A stretch of 64,000 nucleotides of DNA. It comes from Carya illinoinensis. Taxonomy: Eukaryota; Streptophyta; Magnoliopsida; Fagales; Juglandaceae. Positions 1-13,518 of this stretch are shown in pieces. The position numbers were made by a program, and so were the translations under genes. Below the pieces are notes generated by a model. That model was not told the origin of the DNA, made no database searches, and worked only from the letters and a program-made list of their open reading frames with translations. Each line of letters starts with the position of its first letter. Positions within the stretch are counted from its first letter, which is position 1. The stretch covers positions 38,039,467 to 38,103,466 of the forward strand of contig NC_056758.1 in NCBI RefSeq assembly GCF_018687715.1, in the 5' to 3' direction.

Positions 1-2663
1 TTCACTCAGATTAGCTGAACTTGGATAATGTACCGCGATGGTGACCACCTTCTCCTCTTGCTTGAGAACATCCACCAGTGTGAGTTCCACAAATTCAACG
101 TGAGATTTATTTGGTCAGTGATAAAGTGCATGGATGAATATGCATGCTGCTGATAATCCAATATCCAGCAGTTACTGGATTCCCCACCCGGCCAAAAATC
201 CAGCAGTTTCGATCGACCCCGGAATTACCTTTTTGTTGTCCCTATATTTTATTTATGGCTACTGTTGTGGTGTGATATATATATATATATATATAATATA
301 CAGATACATCTATGCAAATAGTCAATTCAAGTTACCTGATACATATTGGAAAATGGAATATTAATGACTAATATAAGAAATATGGAAATATTTATTATGA
401 TTTATTTACGATGAAAATTATTATTTATAATGAAAATTAACTCATTTTAATAAAAAAAAAATGGAGTTTTTGGTACACCATATATAACAATTAGGCAGCC
501 AGACTCATGTGACATATTTTTTAAGTGATTATTATTTAAATAGTTAGCCTATCAAGTCAGTTATTTATAATATATTACATCAATAAAGATGATGAGCTAG
601 CGGATAGAATTTAAGATGTTGGTTATCCATCGTTTGGAAGAATACAATACCATTCGTCTTTCAAATTGGCATATTTGCATGGACTTTAAAATTATTTAGA
701 TGAGAATCGGGTGAAGATAATGGGTTTGATTATTGTGAATCAATGATTGCAGAGCATGCAAGGACGGACCAAGTTATAAGTAATAAGAAATTTTATTTAT
801 AACTATAGAATACTTACACATTATAAATTCTTTTAAAAAAAATATAAAATCTACTTTAAATATTCTCAGTCTTTAGAAAAAATCTTGCATTAGTGGGTGG
901 GGGGAAAACATTTGTGGAATCCGCCCCCTTTTCTAAGTTTCATGGAAATCTCAACACAGATTCTGTCGAGTTGTAGTTCGCAACCTGGGGCTGCTTAATT
1001 GGCCCAAAAAATAAATAAAAATTGAACTGAAATAGGGAAAAAGTAGGGAAGGATAAGGAGACAGAGAGTCAGTCTGTGATTTGCAAGGCAATGGATGCGA
1101 TTAGACTGCGAATGCACGCGTGCATTAATGTGTAGTCCGGATATTGTCTCCGCTGTGGTGGGTTCCCATCGTACACCCTCCTTCATTTGTTTCTTATCTG
1201 ATGAATGGTTTAGCCAATCAAAATTTCATAACAAAACAATATTGTGTTAGTTAAACTATAAAATTATTTCTATTATAAAATAAATCATATTACTTTATAA
1301 ATTTATATTTATAAAAATTTTCTTATGACTCTAGAAATATTATTATTTTTTATTATAAAATTAATTTTTTTTTCTTTTATTTAGATTTGAAATTTTATGT
1401 AATTATCATGTAAAAAAAAAAACATTGGATGTATACCATTACTATAGATCAAAATTGCATCTAAATATTACAGATCCGGTCCGAACCATTGGTGGGAAGT
1501 GGGTCTTGCTCATTCTCTCCACAAGTTGTACGAATATTCTAATTTTTTACTTAGTCAAGGAATTTTTTGGTTAATTTAATTTTTCTTAAATAATTATAAA
1601 ATAATATTGTCGCTATCAAGTAATGTTAAGATTGATTGACTGAGAAACTTTTGTCTCCATAACCTGTCCTTATTATAAACGAAAAATTAAGGTAAAAAAA
1701 TAGTGAGGATTAGTTGACTTAATTCTAGGTTGGAGTAAAAATGGTTGGTTCGAAATCATTCAAACATGAAACATGTCAAGCTCATAGTTTTATCCGAAAT
1801 GGTTGGTCCGAAATCATTCAAACATGACAAGATGAAACATGTAAAGCAGCCTATAGTTTGAACGGAATTATACGACTAAACAGAGTATTGTTTAACGACA
1901 AACATTGTTTTAACTATTTGAATCGAAACTAAGCACTCAATTAGTTACTACAATAGAAATACTTTCAATCTTTGATTAGTAGTTCAAGCGTGCATTGCCC
2001 CCACAGGCGTCATAATTTGATACCATCGATAGGATAAAATGAGCGAGCAATTATATTTATAGGATAAACTCTTGTGTAGGATATGCATTAGTAAAAGTAA
2101 GGGATGCCAAAGACCTATAGCCTGATTGGTATAATCTCCTCCAATTTTTAAAATGGAAGTTTGGATTTTGGAATTTACATTTTACAAATTTATAAAAATA
2201 AATAAATAAAGGTTAATTTTTTGGATAAATAATATATTAAATAATAAATTTTATTTTTATTTTAAAGAACTCTTTAACCAATTTAACAGTTATGGTTAAT
2301 AAACTTACTTATTATAAATGACGTAATTAAATTTAGACAGAAATGATCGGAATCCATATACGCAAGTGTCTGCCCTAAGCCTGGTGGGCTCTGCCCAGAT
2401 TTTAAATGGGCCATGAATACTGAAAGGGAATCGGGTTTATGGCCGACGAGGTCTACTTTTTGGGCCCAACGTCAGTTTTGAATGTCTTTTATGTTCGGAC
2501 GAATTGGTTTTCTCCAATGTTACAACTTGCAAGCCACTTTTCCCGTACAAAAAGTGTGTATATATATTTTATCGATATATTAAATAATTTATTAATGTAA
2601 AGATTTATCATAATAATTAATGTAAAAAAAAAATTATTTTTAAATCTGATAAATTCGATATGT
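1..2663. other. Intergenic AT-rich DNA
   Basis: I see no gene here. The stretch is AT-rich, with an (AT)n run near 275-294 and many poly-A and poly-T tracts. A short imperfect direct repeat lies at about 1743-1780 and 1800-1845; both copies carry GGTTGGT(T/C)CGAAATCATT and an ACATG run. The short open frames have no recognisable domain or plausible exon context. Confidence 0.6.
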
Positions 2664-2733
2664 GTTTACATATCACCGTATAAATAGTATAACGCTTACT
2701 TTACACTTTAAAGTTGTTGCCAAGTTAAAATAT
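2664..2733. repeat. 70-bp dispersed direct repeat, copy 1
   Basis: This segment carries GTATAAATAGTATAAC followed by CTTTAAAGTTGTTG. It is nearly identical to 9120-9188 in the same orientation, about 6.45 kb away. The copies differ at only a few bases by eye. It is probably a piece of a dispersed element, not a gene. Confidence 0.7.
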
Positions 2734-3881
2734 GAAAAATGCTATGGACAACCGCGTTATAACCCTGCCGTGACCTTGTGTCCTACGTGGCATAAAATTA
2801 ATAGTCATTTTCTCTTTTGTTCAAATTCCCTCTATTCTATTCTTGTGACTTCGTGCTTCCCTCAGACCTCTTTCTCCCCTTCGATTTCCCCTTTCTCAGA
2901 CCTCGAGAAGCAGGAACCCTAACCCTCTTCAATTTCCCTTAGACCTCTCTCTCTGATTATTGTGACTTCGATTTCCCTCAGAGTTCTCTCTCTCTTTCGA
3001 ATGCTGACTTGGGATGTGGAGTGTTTCATGGGTATGTTTGGTTTTGATCTGATAGATTATTTTTGTAAACGGTTTTCATTTGGTGGATACATTTTGCTTT
3101 CATGTGGTTGCAGTGAGGAGAGTTGGGAATTGTTTCGTGTAATGATATTGGATGGTGTTGTTATTTAACTTGTGGTTATCTCACATTTTATCCTTTCCTT
3201 GGTTTGATGTCTAAATAAATCTTCGCGCACGTAGGCTACTAATTGGTTGTTATATTGGCATAAACCAATGCATCAACTTATACAAAAAAAATTTCATTGA
3301 TATGATTTTTCCCCTTTTTCCATTTCTTTCTTGGCAGAAGGGGCCATAGTGGCAAAACAGATTTGGGTTTTGACGTACGTCCTAGGTTATTTGAGGTTGC
3401 CTTGGGACATCACCTTATTTTGTCATTATTTGTTTTTTTTTTTTTTTGCATGAAGAAAGAGTCATGTAGTCGATACCTCAAGTGAATGACTTTTTCACAA
3501 TATCTTTTGCATATCCATTATGCTATGATAATTTGGATTTTCTGCTACTTCTTGCATACCATATCCAATATTAGCAGTAACAATTGTTGTTGCTACTATG
3601 GGGAAAGGGTAGTGTTGGTGTTCTCATTGTGTGGTTGGGCTTAAAAATTAAACTGATGATTATGTCCATTATTCCGTGTCTCTCACCATCTGTGTCTCTC
3701 ACCATCGAAGGATTTGGGTATATTCAATTTGTATTCATTTGATCTATTTTCTTGATTCATTGATGTTCAGTTTAATTTTTTATTTTAGTTAATATCTTTT
3801 GATGACTGTGGCTTTATTGAATTCTTTTCCGATAAAAGCTAAATGCTTGTAATTAGTGTGATCCTTTATAAATTATTTTAG

Positions 3882-4939
3882 TTTTGTTGGCTGACAATGA
3901 AAGGCTAAGATTTATAGACAGCATCGCTAAGAGATTTGTGGAGTTGACCATGGCACATAGGGGGGAAGTGAAAGCTGTAATGACGACTGTTATTGTAAGT
4001 TCCTCCCCCTGATTGTAAAATTGCTATTGCTAGGAGAATAACATACTATTTTATTACTTGCACAATTCTCGCACATCTGGTTTACTAATCATAAGATTTA
4101 TGTGGGTTGTACACAACTTAAATGGGTATGTCTGTGTGATAGTCCCATACAACCTTTCGTTATGAGAATTGGGAATTGATCTTGTGTGTTATGAATGTTA
4201 TTATTTTTCCTACCAGGCCCTTCCACCGAAAGAGGAGAAAGAACTGAAGGAAACACTTAAAGATATTATTGGACGTGGGAAGAAGGTTAATTGATCTCGA
4301 GCAGAAGGTATGTGGCATATCATCCATGACTCTTATTTTCTTGCACTACTTCATTTAACGTTAAACAAAAAGGAATTCATTTTTTTATTTTTTATTTTTT
4401 TTATTTATGTATGTTAGATTGATTCGAGTATTCTTGGTGGCCTGGTGGTTGAATTCGATCGGACAAAATGTCTATCTTGATATGTCCATCAAGACCAGGG
4501 TTCGATCGGCAGATGGAAATATTGCAGCACTTTGCTCACTCTACTCATGCTGCTACTACAAGTCTTGAAGACCTACAATATGCCTCTGCTTCTAAATTTC
4601 TTTTGTTTGCTCTGGATGATCTGCATGGAGGCCCACTAGAATAGTCATTGCATGCCTTTCCACTTTCTATTTTTGTCCCATTTGTTGGAATTGTACAAAT
4701 ACCTTTTGTTTTGCCTTTTATTGTTAGTAGTGGAATAGGTGGTACTTTTGTGTGCTGTCTGCAGGCAGTTGGCCATGTAGCCATGTGTATATATATGGTT
4801 GCCTTTTTACAAAACTTTCATCATTTTATTATTGATCAATATACAAAACAGAGCACTTTTTCCTCTTCTATTGTTTTTCCCTTTCCTTTTCTTACAGGAA
4901 AGGTTCTTGAGGGAGCCCGTAAACTTTGGCAGCCTGTGA
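3882..4939 (+). pseudogene. Fragment of mitochondrial ATP synthase subunit O (OSCP/delta) gene
   Basis: Four exon-like blocks encode the C-terminal part of the OSCP subunit, which joins F1 to the stator of the mitochondrial ATP synthase. Block 1 (3882-3994) reads ADNERLRFIDSIAKRF, then VELTMAHRGEVKAVMTTVI. Block 2 (4217-4307) reads ALPPKEEKELKETLKDIIG. Block 3 (4418-4515) begins IDSSILGGLVVEF, and block 4 (4898-4939) reads ERFLREPVNFGSL then stop. The first three blocks have GT-AG type borders and the introns are kept, so this is a DNA-level duplicate and not a retrocopy. It is broken: a 4-nt insertion in block 2 gives a stop at 4292-4294, block 3 holds further indels and a stop, and the donor after block 3 reads GA instead of GT at 4516. 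No presequence or N-terminal half was found upstream. The family call is strong. Confidence 0.85.
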
Positions 4940-6711
4940 AAAGTTATTTTCCTGTTTGATTTTGGTTCTTGTAAACTCATAATATATGCATGCATGGTGG
5001 CATGCCCATCCATTTGCAAATAAAAAGCTACTGACTTTTTTCTTCACGTTTGTAAGAGCAATAATTGATGTGAGATCTCTTTATTCCATGGGCTTGTAAT
5101 TATTCATTTGTAAGGTTGCACAAAGATGAAACTTACGATTATCTAAGTACTACCGCTCAAACTCTACCCAGCTATTAATTGGCTAGTGTTTCCAAACATA
5201 AAATTCACAGTAGATTTGTTGCAAAATTCAAAGCAGATGTGTCTCCAAATGAACACCAAAGGTTTTAGATGGCACATCTCTTACAAAATATTCTAGGAAG
5301 CTCTTTTTCTCAAGACGAAAATAGACTTTTTTGGACACCTAAATGAACTGAAACCAGGTCTTAATACAACCTGAGAACCAAAAACAACAGATCCAATTTT
5401 TGAAGCTGAGGCTCGCATAGACTTCCCAACATGTTCTGATCCAGGAATTGATGCTGAGTTCTCTAAGAAAAAGCATGTACTTTGAAGCTACACCCAATTT
5501 TCATGCCTCTGCCCAAGGAGTTCCTGATGCTGCTCTTGTTAATTTCAACCAATGCAAAAAAATTACTAGTTTACATTCAAGCCACTAAATAATGTCAAGA
5601 CTACATTCAAGCCACTAAAAATACATTAAATCAACCAAAATTAGCAATGAGGGTGATAATTCGAGTTGTATATGAGTCCGAGGTTGCTGTGGGAGTTCTT
5701 CTCTACACAGTTATCAGATGCAACAGTATTTGCATTTTAGTCTTGTGGTGATGCTTTTCAAGATCACCCTCAAAGGCATTTTTGGATACCCTTTTGCATT
5801 GTTATTATATAGGTGGAGGTGTTATTTTGTAACAGGTTTAAAGTTTAGTACTTGGCGAAGTGGGTTGATTCAACATCGATCAGCTTTTCACCTACCTATT
5901 GATTAGTAGGGGTATAAGATCATTATAAGGACATCCTAGCTGGGAGTAATGGCATGATGGATTCAATTTAATGGGTTTAAAGAAAACATGCACTGGCCTT
6001 TGAGTTTGACTTCTATTAGCCTGGGTTTCTATGTCAAAATATGGTAGAATAAAAAAAATATTAGAATGGAATTTCTCATAAAGGGTTAAAAAATATAGTT
6101 CATAAGGCTTCAAAATCTGGAAGGTGCCTTTGTTAAGCTGAAGGACATGAAAAGGCAGTTATAAAATAAAAAGAGATGTACACATGATACACATGATAAT
6201 CATGGAGAAATAACTCACTGCATAAAATGGAAGTTTCTAAAAAGAGAATCTCAAGCAGAGAGATAAGTCCTATATAATGTGTTCTTCTGTAGCTTACTGT
6301 AATGTACTATTGTGTATTCAACATCATTGTATTCTCCCCATTAATATAGTGTGTCCAACTTATATATCTTATGCATTCTGACACTTATGACATAGTCAAT
6401 GCAATTGAGAAAATACCCTTGGGATTATTGGTTCGAGAATTGCTACGTCTACACAGGTTTTTTTACAAAAGTCAAGTTACATGCTAACTTCGCAATGACA
6501 ATGCCAATCTTGGCTCAACAAAAAGTGAACTCAAAAATTCAATTCAAAACAAAACAGGCGGACACATTTGCATGTAAAATCACTTCTATAGGATCCCTGT
6601 GTAGACCAAGCAATTCTCTTTGTTGTTGTGTTCAAGTGTCCATGAAGCCAATAAACATCCCTATAGTTCAAGTGCTAAATGGTAAGAGGTATTTTCAGGG
6701 TATTTTTTTTA
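4940..6711. other. Intergenic, no gene recognised
   Basis: The first 100 bases resemble a 3' UTR that continues from the OSCP fragment. The rest has only short open frames with no domain I recognise. A small repeated phrase, ACATTCAAGCCACTAAA, occurs twice near 5573-5620. Confidence 0.5.
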
Positions 6712-8950
6712 ACAATTCTGCTACACTCAGTCGGGGCATGCAAACGTGGGGTAAGCGTGCAGGCCACGTCAGTTAAATTAAAAAAATAAATAAAAAAAAA
6801 ACACACTCAAATCTCTTCGTGTGGTGGTCGTCTTCTTCTTAGTGTGGGTCTCCCTGGTCTCTCGTCTTCGAGTGGGTACATGAAGAAGGTAGATATTTGG
6901 GTCTTCATGTGGGTTGTCTTCGTGGGTAGATGAAAAAGGCAGATCTTTTTCGTGATTTCTCCGACCACTACAACATTCGTTGGCACGAGTGATTTCTACG
7001 ACCGGTAGGGATCAAAGAACTTCGTGGCTTTCTTCATTCCATTAATTTCCTGCACTCTTCTCACAACCACTGCTCGTCTTATCCTTCTCTCCTGCCAGAA
7101 AACCGACTCCATTAATGTAGAGAGGAATTCCACCTCTCACAAGCAATAAATGCTTTATGGCTTTGTCTTATACGGCCTCCTTCAACAACCTCCATAAATG
7201 TAGTTCACTTTTCCTCTAGTTCCACACACATTCATTGAAGATCAAGAACAATTAACTAGGGATAATAGTTTCTTTTCTGCTCCTCTTCCCCGAGTTTTCC
7301 TTCATGGACGGTAAAAGGCACCTTTTTGAGTTTTCCAAGAGTTTTTCTTTCATTGTTTGTTATTTTCTTGGATTTCCGCGAATTTGGATAACCAGAGTCT
7401 TGGGAGCATCTATGTGTGAATATGATCTCAATTTTCCCTACGCAGTTCATTTACTTGAAAGCACATTCGAGAGTCTTTTTTCCTACGCAGGTCATTTACT
7501 TGAAAGCACATTCTTTTCGGCGTGAATTTTTGACAAAGATAAACACAGATTGGGGCTTCGAGTTTTTGAAACACAGAGAGGAACGAAAGAATCTTCGAGG
7601 TTTGTAAATACAAAGAGGCACGATCGAATGAGATAAACACAGAGGAAGGAAGGAAGCTTCGAGAGAGATAAACACATAGAGGGTCTACATAAGAAGGAAG
7701 GAAAGGGAAGGAAAGGGGGGGATCTGATCGGCACGAGATGAAGGCAGACCGTCTAAAACCAAAACGCAGTCGTTTTGATTTTTCCATGTTAGCACGTTTT
7801 CCCCGCACTTGCACACGCCGATTGCATCTAGACTTTTTCTTTTTTTAATTCCCTACCTAGATGTAGACAAACTTAAGTTTATGCAATCTATAGCTAAGCT
7901 TTAAGCGCCTTACTGGTTAACCTATCTAGTACCTAGCACAGTCCAGGCCCTCAATCCTGCAAATCAACATAAAATTTGAATCGGCTCAACACATAAGTTC
8001 TCTCATCGTTGAACAAGAGGCCTAAGATCAGAGCCTGCCCACCTCAACAAAGAAAGAAATTTAAGGTAAGGAAAAAGACTAGGACCTTGTTTTTTAGTAA
8101 TCGGTTTAATAAACCTCCACTAGGCCCACCCATAAAACAAACAGAATAGGTATTTGTATACTGGATGGTAAAAGAAAATCAAAAGGCCAAAAATGTGCAA
8201 AACACGAAGGGTGTTTTCACATAAACTGGGGAATCCACACAACCCAAAATGTGAAGGGGATGAGTAAAACCAAACGAAGTCACTGCACAGACAGATGTCG
8301 AAAGCCCACAAGTATTGCAACAAAAAATAAGGCAGATATAAGATAGAGATAAAAAGAGATTTTTTACAACTTTAGAGATCGACAATGGTGCACGGAGCAG
8401 AAAAGTTTCAGAGATCAACAATGGTGACCGAAGAAATAGCAGAACTTGAAGAAATAACAACAAAGTTATTACCTTTCATGTAATTTGCTTTCTCTGGCAA
8501 AGCAAAAAAGGAAAGAAAAGCATCAACCCGTTGACAATAAAGACAAAACCATTCATCTTTGTTTATCTGCTTGTATTTTGGTGAGTCGAATTTATTTATT
8601 TGCTTGTATTCATCTCTGTTTATCAGCTTGTATTTTGGTGTGTGAAAATTTCAGTTCAATGCAGTCATTTGTGAGATTTTAGCAGATCTAGCTACTGGAT
8701 TTAGAGGATAATATACCTTCAATAGCCAAGGACCAGATGAACCAGTCGCTCTCTCCCCTGCAACGATGACCGCGGCCAGTAGCTCTCTTACCCACGACGA
8801 TGACCGCGACTCAGAGATGTGGACTATCCCACGACAGCGACCGCAACAACTGGACGAGGAGAAGAAGAAGCTCGACAGTGGCTCAGACGAAAATGGAAAC
8901 CCATGCAAAAATGAAAAAAAATACCCATTTCATTTCATTTTAGTTCCCGC

Positions 8951-8981
<31 letters not shown>

Positions 8982-9056
8982 TAACAAAAGTTAGATGACA
9001 TGGCATATGTCACATCAGCCGGGGACGCGACGGGAGCGCAACCCCGGTGGTATATA
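6712..9056. mobile_element. Possible non-autonomous TIR element
   Basis: The two ends look like imperfect inverted repeats. The left end reads TTCTGCTACACTCAGTCGGGG; the right end, reverse complemented, begins TTCTTCTATATAC and soon has CCGGGGTTGC. The inside has CTTC and GAGA tracts, a 46-bp tandem duplication near 7437-7520 (CATTTACTTGAAAGCACATTC appears twice) and no transposase I can recognise. The terminal match is weak and I could not confirm a target-site duplication. It may be a MULE-like cargo element or chance similarity. Confidence 0.3.
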
Positions 9057-9119
9057 GAAGAACTCTTAAAATATATATGAGTTTTGTTATACATAAATAA
9101 AATTACATACTAATATATA

Positions 9120-9188
9120 TTTACATACCACGGTATAAATAGTATAACACTTACTTTAGACTTTAAAGTTGTTGTCAAGTTAAAATAT
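9120..9188. repeat. 70-bp dispersed direct repeat, copy 2
   Basis: This is the partner of 2664-2733. It is flanked on both sides by related AT-rich sequence: ATATATGAGTTTTGTTATA on the left at about 9066-9084, and ATATATGAGTTTTGCTATA on the right. It therefore looks inserted into, or recombined with, a MITE of the family described at 9193-9362. Confidence 0.65.
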
Positions 9189-9192
9189 ATAT

Positions 9193-9362
9193 GAGTTTTG
9201 CTATATATAAGTAAAGTCACATATTAATATATGTACTAATATACGTATCAATATTAATTTATTCATATTCAAATTTTAAATTAACACTATTTTTAATAAA
9301 AATTATTTTTTAATTAATTGTATTAAATTGATATATATATTAATATGCAATTGTAGTTATAA
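9193..9362. repeat. MITE family 1, copy A
   Basis: This AT-rich element of about 170 bp has a core TTAAATTAACACTATTTTTAATAA. Near-identical cores occur at 36,451-36,612 and 43,103-43,268. The family ends are inverted repeats, clearest in the 36.4-kb copy. This copy abuts the Copia LTR, so its right border is approximate. Confidence 0.6.
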
Positions 9363-10037
9363 CTTATTGTAAAATTAATGAAAAGAGAGAGCTTCAATGA
9401 CAAAGAGAGAGAATGAGAGAGAGATAATTCTTATTTCCATATCTTGTACCTTGAATGATACCCATATATATATGAGTACAAAAGTCTTAATTGACGGCTA
9501 AGACATGGTCAATTATGACGGCTAAATGTGGTCATACAATACAAGTCGGTTTATAACACTCTCATTTTGAATGACCATATTTAAAGAATATGTTTCGTTA
9601 AAACCTTAACAAAAAAAAAATCATGTGGAAAAAAAAAACCAATTGCAAATGAAAAAGAGTATAGTATTTATGTGTACCGTCAAGCGCTTTAGGATTGTCT
9701 CATTAAAACCTTGTAAAGGAAAACCCAGTGGGATAAAATCTTAGCAAAAGAAAAAGAGTACAATTAACACAAGTCTTCAAGACATTACTTCCCTGAAAAG
9801 TACATGATAATAGGTTTCCAAGTTTCTGCATTTCAATATCTGTATAATTTTCTTAAATATTGCAATTGGTAATGGTTTAGCGAATAAATTTGCCAAATTA
9901 TTACTTGATCGTATCTGCTTGACATCAATTTCACATTTCTCTTCATGAATTACAATGATCTTCTTGTATGGATCTGAAAGATAACCTGCATATGTATATC
10001 CAACTAATTGTGGACTTGATCTATGTTGATAAAATAA

Positions 10038-12074
10038 TCACATATTCAGGGCTTCAATTGCACTGAGATAAGATATTTCAGGACCAAGAATTTCTTCATC
10101 GTTTTCACAAGGACGAAATGAATATTTCTGCTCATCAAATAATCGAGCAACCATTGGAGTACTCAGGAGATGAACTTTGTCTATATAAAAGTGTTTCAAG
10201 ACTTTATAGTAAAAGATCTTTACGTTGATGCATCTCAATATTGTGTACCAACTCTTTAAATGATACAGTTGATAATGTTTTGATAAACAAATTCACCATA
10301 TTGATTCAAAATCATTTTAACATTAAATTCACTACTCTTCTGGAGTTGTGCTCTTTTGGAGTTATTGCAAATAATATAATGGAAAAGTTATCAAAATTAA
10401 ATGCTAACCTCCAAATTCAACAAAACGGTGGCATCTTTTTAGACTAGATAAGTACCGCAGGATTTTACAGCTCTTCCGTAGCTGTCAGGCGTCGCAGGGC
10501 TATAATCCTACATCTATTGTTTATTGTAGAGAGATACTTCACGAGAGATGCTGTGAAGCAATAGAGATGCTTTGTCATAATTTTCTCTATAAAAGAAATA
10601 TTCAGCTCATTTTTATTCGCATTTCATATTCTTCACTTTTACGTAATTAGTCTGTATTCTTACTCTGTAATGGCTCAGCAATCTTCTGATGATCAATATA
10701 CGAGGTATTCTACACTTTGTTCACCAGTTATTTTTGCTTTTACCGTAGGTGCTATAATGCAATACAATAATGATCTGACTAATAAGTTAGATAATGAAGC
10801 TATCTACGACCTTGTGAGTCTCGGTACCCGATACTCATCAAGTATTGTCACATTTTCTCAGCGATGATAATCCAAAACTTGTGGAGTTGACAAACTCAAC
10901 GAGAAAATTTATATCTTTCAACGATTTCTTTTGGAGTCCAACATGAAGATAGGAGCAATAAAGCAAAATAATATGAATTTAAATCCTTACTTAAATATTC
11001 TTTTCGATTGCCTACTCCTTTAGATAGGGATGTCATGCAAATTTTTAAAAAGCAAGATTATTTAAAGAATGAGGCGAAGAGCCTCAAATTTATGTAATTT
11101 TGTTTCGAGATAATAAAATAATATTTTACAAATATTCATATTGTGTTTCTATCTTCTGGTAGATGTTCTGTGTGCTCAATTTTATTTCTCTTTTAATAAC
11201 TTCTTACAAAACCGTAATATGAATATAAAATACTAATTGTATTTAAGAGATGATATTTCAGAACTAATAATTTCATTAATCTTTCCATTGAAGCCGCAAA
11301 GGTTTTAAATTTATATTTCAAATATATGTAATTTTCATGAGCTCTTCTGGAACCTCAATAGCATTTAAATCATCTATATAAATTGCAATAAGTTAATATA
11401 GATACTGAAAATATATGGAAAATAGTTTGTTCCACGTGTGTTTGGATTGTTTTTAGATCATATAAGGATTTTTGAAACTTAATAGAATACATATTTTTGG
11501 ATATATTCAGATTAGAAGTTTCAGGCATTTTATATCCTTCAGAGATTTTCATATATATGTTATAATCCAATGATCCATATAAATATGCAGTGAATCATGT
11601 ATATCCAAACTCTCGATAACTTTCAAGCTAATAAAAACCTCAATATAATTTCATCAACTTCAAAAGCATATCAATATTATTTCTACGAAAAATTCGCTCG
11701 TGATTTACATATCATATTTTTATTTTCTTTATACAAATACCCACTGATATTCAACAAGCATAATCTTTTAGGTGTTTGGACTACGAGTCCATATGTATCA
11801 CATTTTACTAGTGATATCAATTCTGCATGAATTGTTTCTTTCTATTCTAGACAATATTTTTACGTCGGTATTTTTCGATGGTTCTTGGCTTATTTTTTTC
11901 ATTACTTCTGATAATGTCAAGTGTCATCTTATATGAAAATACGTTGTCAACAATAGTTTTATTTTTATTCAAAATGTCTCCAATACTCATTAAATTTATC
12001 GAGATTTCGTTATTTTCAGGTACCTGTCTCTCTTTAAGGGAAGACATTTCATGAAAAATCTCTTCAGAAGACAT
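10038..12074 (-). pseudogene. Copia pol remnants (linker, reverse transcriptase, RNase H side)
   Basis: Three minus-strand blocks match plant Copia polyprotein in order. At 12074-11847, VPENNEISINLMSIGDI and the following NKTIVDNVFSYKMTLDI match the linker between integrase and reverse transcriptase. At 11570-11370, MDYNIYMKISEGYKMPE and FQKSLYDLKTIQTHVEQ match the reverse transcriptase region usually seen as YMKxPEGF and RSLYGLKQSGR. At 10238-10038, LKHFYIDKVHLLSTPMV and LGPEISYLSAIEAL match the segment before RNase H. Stops and frameshifts separate the blocks, so no functional protein is possible. Confidence 0.8.
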
Positions 12075-13099
12075 TCTTCAGGAGGATTATACTTTTCATA
12101 AGTTTTTATTATGAGAGAATTTTGTACAAAAAGTTTGGATGGATTTTATTACTTGTTTTGTAGGTAGGATCTCTTCAAGAGCACCAATTTTTTTTCTTTG
12201 AGCTTTTCTCTTTTGGGATGCTTTATCTTTTGTATCAATAGGTCTCACATGTTTTTAGATATGTCTTATGTTCATTAGACTGCTAAATTTCTTAATTGTC
12301 ATACGGGGACTTCAATCCTCGCTGAGATTTTAGCAGCTAGAATATGAGACATTTTTATCTTACTGCATCCATAAATTAATTATCATCTGAACTTCCAGTT
12401 CACCTATGATAATCAAGATAACATCGAATTATTTCATTTTATTTGTTTCTAGGAAATTTTTATTTTCACTCATGGTGGGAAGACTTTATAGTAAAAGAAT
12501 CTTTTGGTTTTTTTATGGACGTCCATATGAAAATTATTTGACTTATCATAATTGATTTCGGATGATCAAGATAATCATGAAAAATATACGAATATTTTGA
12601 ATCATGTCACTTTTGATGCATCATAATATTTGATTTAATAGTTGTATAATATCATCTCAAAGAGAAATCTGATAGTTTTTTCAATACAAGTTTCTGGCTC
12701 GAAACTATAGAAATATTATAAAGATAATCATTACCACATCTAAGCTCTTGGTTTCTTTGAATAAAATGCATCATTCTCTTCTGAGAATGATATAAATCTA
12801 ATATCATTTACTTCAGGGAATGATGTGGAACTAGTCGGACGTGATTAATAATTTATTAACAAAACTTCATTATTTTGCTTAACCACTAGAAGACTAAATA
12901 TAAATTTATAATATATTGTGAGTTTTTGCACTCGATATTACTACTTTATGAGCACATTCGAGGTATTCATTTTAAACACATATTTTTTAGTGATTTTTTT
13001 ATACAATTTCAATTATGCAACTTCAGGTGCATTAATCATAATGAGCTTTTGGTACACATATCATTCATTTAAATTATCTCATAGAATTAATAGATCTTT

Positions 13100-13330
13100 T
13101 ATTATGAGATACTCAATAAAATTATTGATTTAGAGCGATTCTTAATGGATACTCAATTTCTATTCCAAGATGAATCTTAATATGATATACTTAATAAAAT
13201 CATTGGTTTAGAACGATCCTTCAGGATGCTCAACTTCTATTTCAGGATGAAACTTAATATGAAATATCCAATAAAATTATTGGTTTAGGGCGATCCTTCA
13301 GGGATGCTTCATTTTTATTCTAAGATGAAT
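13100..13330. repeat. About 77-bp tandem repeat, three units
   Basis: Units start near 13126, 13204 and 13281. Each contains GGTTTAG(A/G)(A/G)CGATCCTTCA or a close variant, then CAA(T/C)TTCTATT and AATAAAAT(T/C)AT. The array lies inside the Copia element. It does not code for a recognised repeat protein. Confidence 0.6.
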
Positions 13331-13518
13331 CTTTTCATCAATAATTCATAACAAGTATAAAAAGTAAATAGAACTTGTATATAAACTATGTGAATAAAAT
13401 TTACCACTGATATAACTGAAATGTAAACTATGTAAATAAATATAATTTTATCAAGTAATAATAATGAATATAGTTTTAAATACTCACCTCGGAGATTGCA
13501 AATAATATGTTGAAAAAC

